This document shows positions 58,655 through 64,000 of a stretch of 64,000 nt of DNA, piece by piece. A program made the translations under genes and the position numbers. A model generated the notes under the pieces. That model was not told the origin of the DNA. It did no database searches and saw only the letters and a list, made by a program, of their open reading frames with translations. This stretch comes from Microplitis mediator. Taxonomy: Eukaryota; Arthropoda; Insecta; Hymenoptera; Braconidae. Location: contig NC_079970.1 of assembly GCF_029852145.1 (NCBI RefSeq), positions 5,456,001 through 5,520,000 of the forward strand. The letters run 5' to 3'. The first letter of the stretch is position 1. Every line of letters starts with the position of its first letter.

Positions 58655-59423
58655 GGGCGACCTTCAATAAATTTGCCCTTGAAAAGAATTTTAATGGGAA
58701 TTTATTTAACCAAAGAGAAAGTTGCCGGCTACAACGACGATTACATTGTGCAATCTTTTAAAATGTGATGTTGCAAAATGTATTACGTATACGTTATTTA
58801 TTTTATATTTAATTTTTTCTCATGCACCAAAGACGTTACCGTGTAATGTACTGACGTATGCTCAAGATAATCTTATTTGCCAATTCAATTGTCTAATACT
58901 GTACCGTGAGAATTCTCTAAAGAGCAAATAATCATTCGTATATGAGCATATACATTTATATATATATATGTGTAAAGTATAGGTGTAGTTAAAATAAAAG
59001 TTTAGTCGTTGAACTTGAACACTGACGCCCTCTCACGACCAAGTCCCTTCTCTTTGATTTGTTTATCTTTTTCTTGTACATACTCTCTTTCTCCTTTCAT
59101 TTTTATTATTTTTTTATCCTCCTTCTCCTCCCCCTCCACCTCTTCACTTCCCGTTTGCCCATAGACGTGAGATTTACGAGGCACTTGAGAGTTCTAGCTA
59201 CCAAGTGAACGACCAATCGCATAGGACGTGCCGAAACTAAAACAGAAATGTGCTGCTTCCGTTCATATGTCTCTCTTTATCTCATTATACTTTTTTTATA
59301 CTCGATGAAATCACATTTTCACTTTTACTAGCCTCTATTTTTTTTTTTTTTTCATGCCAAGTAATCTTATGTAATTTCGTTTCATATATATCTTAATATC
59401 AAAAGATTATTTAATTACAAATT
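58655..59423. other. AT-rich DNA with a C/T-rich tract
   Basis: A C/T-rich stretch lies near 59030-59160. No gene is supported. Confidence 0.5.
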
Positions 59424-59425
59424 TA

Positions 59426-59624
59426 CGATTCTGAAGTTAGCAGACGATTAAAAATTATTGGATTTTTTTTTCAACGTCAATTAAAAAAAAAAAGTTAAAC
59501 TAAAAAAATGCACATGTAGAAAATTGAAAAAGCTATAGGTGGAATTTTTGAAATTTGTATTTTTTTCATAATTTGTTGTTTTTAAAGAAATCAAAAAATT
59601 ATTTGTCGGCTAACTTCAGTATCG
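59426..59624. mobile_element. Single-unit foldback F2, TA TSD
   Basis: Left CGATTCTGAAGTTAGCAGAC, right-end complement CGATACTGAAGTTAGCCGAC; TA at 59424-59425 and 59625-59626. The interior ATGCACATGTAGAAAATTGA matches the units of F1. This copy shows that one unit of about 199 bp can be a complete element by itself. Confidence 0.8.
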
Positions 59625-59626
59625 TA

Positions 59627-60209
59627 CAAATTTAATATTTTTTCATTCAAAATATTTGCAATAATACCGACACTGAGTAAATATTTGACGTCAATAATTA
59701 ATTGCATTTTTTTTACTGAGAATTTAAATTGATAGAAGTTGATGTAAAACGGAGTGAGATGTTAGTTTTTATTTTAGAAGAGTAAAATTAATAAAATTAA
59801 ATTCCAATTTACTTGGGTTGATTAAAAAATACAGGTATAGCTATCGGTTGGTTATAATGAGCATTAAAAGTGTGGTATAGATTAAAAGAGTGACTGAGGG
59901 AAACTACGAGAGCTTTTCTGATGACATGAAAAGACAAGATAAGACGCAATACGACAATTCAAGCTGTGCGACCGCAATTAATTGCTTTTCGTTTTACTAG
60001 TTAAATTAACCGTTATACCCTCTTTACTCCTTACTCTACTTGTATAATTTCAATAAGATACAAACGCGTCTGTTCTCTCCCAATCCCCTTTCCCCGACCC
60101 CTCATTCACTTGATTTTCATTTAATTAAATTTCGAACGATTGATTTAAAATTATAAATTTTCTTCTGATAATTAAAAAAAATAATTATCTTTAGTTTTAT
60201 CAAAGTAAT
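59627..60209. other. AT-rich DNA without a visible gene
   Basis: No structure beyond ordinary AT-rich sequence. Confidence 0.5.
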
Positions 60210-60211
60210 TA

Positions 60212-61093
60212 CACAGAAAAAAAAAATTCTTGGCACGAAAAATATTTCCTGAGTCAAAAAACGAATCGGATTTAAAGTCTCAAAGTTCTCAATGAGGTTA
60301 AGATGGACAACAGTATAGAAAGTTATCCTAGTTTAGTCCTCAAAGTAGTATTTGCGACCCATTTTACCACTTTGAGGACTAAACTGGAGTAACATAATCT
60401 GTGTTAGAGCCTCAAAATACTCAAAACACACAGGAACAATTTTATCCACATTTGAACCTCAAAAGTCTCATTCGACGTATTCTCTCCCCTCCCTTTTCTA
60501 TCTAAAATCTTTCAAAATCCGAAGTATAACTTTTCATTCGTTGAGGATTTTGAGGCCTTAGTTTTTATTTATAATTTAAAGCCGATGAATTATTCGCATT
60601 TAGACCTCATAGTTCTCATTGAGGATTTTGAGTACTAAAGTAGTGTTACTTTCTGGGCGGCAAATAAAACATCAAAGAAATTGAGGCATTTGAGGATTAA
60701 ACTAGAATTTTTTTTGACTCAGGTTTGAAGTATGAATTAAAAACAAAAATTTTTTTAGGACTAGAAATAATTTCTTGCGTGAAGAAATTTTTCCTCGGCT
60801 CGCGAAAATTTTTCTTTCCAATTCACTGTGCAAAAAATTTTTTGAGCCACGAAATCCTTTTTTTCATGTACCTAAAAATCAGAGGATCTTCCGCGGAATG
60901 AAAATTAAAAAAACAAAATGAAAAATAAAAAATCTATTGGATCTAGATTTTTGAAATGTTTCGCATAAGTACTAGTGTGTCAGCCGAAAATTGCGGGCCA
61001 CCCCAACTACCCCTTAAGTAGTCAAATTACATAAATTTTTCCATTTTCGTCGCGCGAAAATCGTTTTGATCTTCGGGTAAATTTTTTTCTGTG
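60212..61093. mobile_element. CACAGAAAAAAA-ended MITE M, TA TSD
   Basis: The left end CACAGAAAAAAAAAATTCTT pairs with the right-end complement CACAGAAAAAAATTTACCCG; TA at 60210-60211 and 61094-61095. The interior repeats CTCAAAG(T/A)NCTCA / TTGAGGA(C/T)T words in both orientations (for example near 60280, 60375, 60463, 60540, 60612), and ATTTTT(C/T)CTCGG-like words near the ends. Confidence 0.75.
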
Positions 61094-61095
61094 TA

Positions 61096-63537
61096 GAAAT
61101 TGTTGACAATTCAGATAGAGAGTAATTAGTGTATGTAAAATAATAGAAAAGTTATCATGTTACGCGAGTATCAATATCAAAAGTTAGCTTTTGTTTGTAA
61201 ATTTAAAAATTGAAATAAAAAGTTGAGCAAAAATAATATAAAAACTCCATGAACTCCCGATGGCTTATTCAAGTTGTGGTAGCAAATGAAAAGTAATTTT
61301 TTATATTTTTTTTTTCTTTCCGCGTTATATTTTGTTTTGTCTGCTCATACATTTCACGTTTGCTGGAGAGTAAATTTAAATCGTGCGCCGGAAAAATGCT
61401 CGCGAATGTAGTCGTGGTAATAATAACAAAAAAAAATAAAATAAAAAGAGCAGTAAAGAAGAGAATAAAATAAACGATGGTAACGAAACAAACAGAAAAA
61501 AAAATTACAAGTGAAAGAAGAAAATAAAAATGAAGGCGGTACAAGTGCATGGAAAAAAAATTAATTGAATGAAATAATAATGAGCTCTGTTTCGTTATAG
61601 AATTCGTTTGGGCGTTTGTTCAGAACGTGATTAATTTACTATTTTTTTTATTATAAATTTCTGCTCGTTATATGATCGAATTTTCATTAGAGTGAATCAC
61701 AATCCGAGTAATATTTTTTTACCTTCATTTGTATGATTTGTTTAATTAAAAACTTTTACTCCCCTTATTTAGTATCCCAAATAATAATAATAATAATATA
61801 CTTTTTTTTTTATCCAAGAAAAATAATCAAAGATAAATATTTTCCGTCTGATATTAAACGTCAGGCTGATGGAATTTTCTAGTACAAACGAATCTTTGTT
61901 CACGTGGTTAATACGTGAGTCATACATACGCTTCACATATTAATCGATTTCCATCAAACGTTCAAAGACAAGCTCATCTATTTGTCGTCTCACAGTAGCT
62001 GTTGTTGATTAGAAGGGTTACCTTGAAAGCTGCCGCGTTACTCATTTAGCCTCGATACATCTCGATTATTAAGAGAATAAAAGGTGACTTTAGCTTCTCA
62101 TACTTAACCCCCACGCATTGTCCTCTTTATTAGTCGGCTGGCTAATTTCCTGTTGACCAAAACTTCAACGACAGTTGACGCTCGAAATTCATTAACATAT
62201 AATATGTTTTTTATTCTTTTAATAGAATTTAAAATTAATATTTTATAATAATAATAATAATAATAATTTGTAGATTAATTAGTCAGATTAAATTAATACC
62301 GAGATCTAGTATCAGCGAAAGTACTGTACTCTATATTATATTATCTCTATGTGCTTCCTCTTATTCCACGTGGTCAATTACGTAATCGATGAGAGTAAAA
62401 GAGAAGGTTCTTATGAAAATATCAGAGCACTAATATGCTGCGTATGCGTGACCTTTTTTTTAAATGATTAAGCGATAAAATATAAAAAATAATGAAAATT
62501 ATAAATAATTAATTTTATTATTCTTAAAATAACAGTCTATTTATTATTGTTTTTTTACTTTATCTTCAAGATCAAGTAATTTATTATTCTGTAGGTTATA
62601 AATAAACCGCGATTATTATTTAATTCTTGGATTATTAATAAAATTTAATACAACGTACAATTTAATCTGGTTTATGTTCAGACAAGAGTAGAGTGAAAGG
62701 GAAAGTACTTTAGTTTACTGTAAATAAAACTCACGGTAAAGATAAAATAAAATCGAGTATTTTAGAAAGGACTTTAAATACGAAAGTTTCAATTATTTTA
62801 CACTCAAGTATTTTTAATACATTCTATAGATCCACTAAAAATAAAACTATTGTTGGAAAAAAAATATTTACTATGTAATTAAATTTTTTCATATATTTAA
62901 ATATAAATGTATTATGTATATGAGTTTACATTTATGATTAAGTATAATATAATATATCAGAGTGCGGATTCTCTTCACAGCTTTCTGCTGTCGTAAGCGC
63001 AGCCTTGTACTCTTACGTGACTTTTGAACACGTACGTGATTATCCAAGTTCGAATTTGCTCCTTATACGCACGCTCGTGAGCGACGACGCGTCGGTTTTA
63101 AACAAAGAAATAAACTCACCCGCACAATATATGTGTGCATATGTGTATGTACATATATAATACAATATGTGTCGTAGTAGTAATAGTAGTGTGTCAACTC
63201 ACAGGAGAATTTATTTTCCTTTCTCTCTCGTTCCATCGATTCATCTCGTTCGCTGGAGACACGTCTGACCAGTGAGATAAGAGTAATATAAAACGAAAAT
63301 CGTGTAGAAAAATAAAGCAAACATCATTCGATTTGCTCTTTACTTCCTTTTTTCTTTTTTAAGTCGCCAAATCTTTATAAATTACTCTCACCCTATTTAT
63401 CATTTTGTTACTTAATGTTACGTAGAGGAAAGGAAGGAGACATTATCTAATAAAAAAATGTCAATAGTGGGAATTTTGTTGACTAGTTATATTTTTTGTT
63501 TAGTCAAATGAATATTCAATATCAATGATCCTAAAGT
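61096..63537. other. AT-rich DNA without a visible gene
   Basis: TAA microsatellites at about 61782-61798 and 62247-62268. Composition is more balanced near 61950-62190 and 62960-63100. No exon, RNA gene or TIR pair is supported. Confidence 0.5.
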
Positions 63538-64000
63538 TACGAAACTAAAGTTAGCCGACGTCTAATAATTTTTGGATTTTTTTTTAAACGACAAATCATA
63601 AAAAAAAAATATTTGAAAAATTTGCACTTGTAGTTTTTTTAATTTTCTACATGTGCATATTTTGAGTTTTTATTTTTTTTTAAATTAAATTATTGAAAAA
63701 AAACCGAAAATTGGTCATTGGCTGCTAACTTCAGGATCATAAATTTATATGATCCTGAAGTTAGCAGACAATTAAGAATTTTCGAATTCTTTTTTTTAAA
63801 CAAATCAATTAAAAAAAAAAAAATATGCACCCATAGAAAATTTAAAAAACTATGGGTGCAATTTTTTGAATTTTTTTTCCAATTTATGGTTTTTACAAAA
63901 ATTCAAAAATTGTTAGACGTCAGTTAATTTACGAGAGTAGCAGACATCAGACAAATTTAAAATTATAAATAAACAGTAAATAATTAAAAAAATAATATTT
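63538..64000. mobile_element. Composite foldback F3, cut by the window edge
   Basis: Two F-type units lie side by side (63538-63741, about 63750-63935). Their junction is a perfect palindrome around TATAAATTTATA with CTGAAGTTAGCAG arms. Then comes GTAGCAGACATCAGACAAAT and the same AT-rich sequence that precedes the centre of F1. By analogy the inverted half should follow beyond position 64000. Confidence 0.7.

Overview
This 64 kb window is AT-rich eukaryotic nuclear DNA with no recognisable host protein-coding exon. Almost all of its visible structure is transposon-derived: small terminal-inverted-repeat (TIR) elements, foldbacks and MITEs, many with a TA target-site duplication (TSD) and many inserted inside one another. 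The base composition, the TA-targeted MITEs, the GGGG(A/C)-ended elements and the THAP-type transposon relic suggest an insect, most plausibly a hymenopteran such as a parasitoid wasp. That placement is inference from repeat style only.

Layout. 1-8.4 kb: plain AT-rich DNA, a TA-flanked foldback (3282-3745) inside a degenerate repeat array, and a three-level nest (6796-8111). 8.4-13.2 kb: a dispersed element built on a 140 bp repeat, with two MITEs and a 1.3 kb CCCGGG-ended element inside it, followed by a tandemly duplicated 845 bp tail block. 14.5-17.6 kb: GGGG-ended elements and small MITEs. 19.3-23.4 kb: a composite GGGG-ended element, then a THAP-bearing transposon relic split by a second CCCGGG-ended element. 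25-34.8 kb: MITEs, including a Mutator-like one with a 9 bp TSD and one carrying a tRNA-like core. 37-51 kb: further nested MITEs (37.1-38.1, 41.7-43.0, 44.8-45.9, 48.8-50.1, 50.8-51.2 kb). 53.2-55.2 kb: a CpG-containing stretch that looks like a promoter plus a non-coding first exon ending at a splice donor. 55.2-64 kb: probable first intron with composite foldbacks, one cut by the window edge.

The only protein-coding signals I trust are two relic exons of one DNA transposon: a THAP zinc-finger domain (+ strand, 21024-21218) and a SAP-like exon (- strand, 23102-23233). They point inward from opposite ends of a 2.49 kb TIR element whose middle holds the 1.59 kb CCCGGG-ended element. The most novel-looking items are that CCCGGG family (two copies, 2 bp TSDs, asymmetric arrays of about 115 bp that reiterate the terminal motif), the THAP/SAP relic, and a shared TA|CAC... 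terminus across more than a dozen otherwise unrelated MITE families, which suggests one common mobilising transposase.
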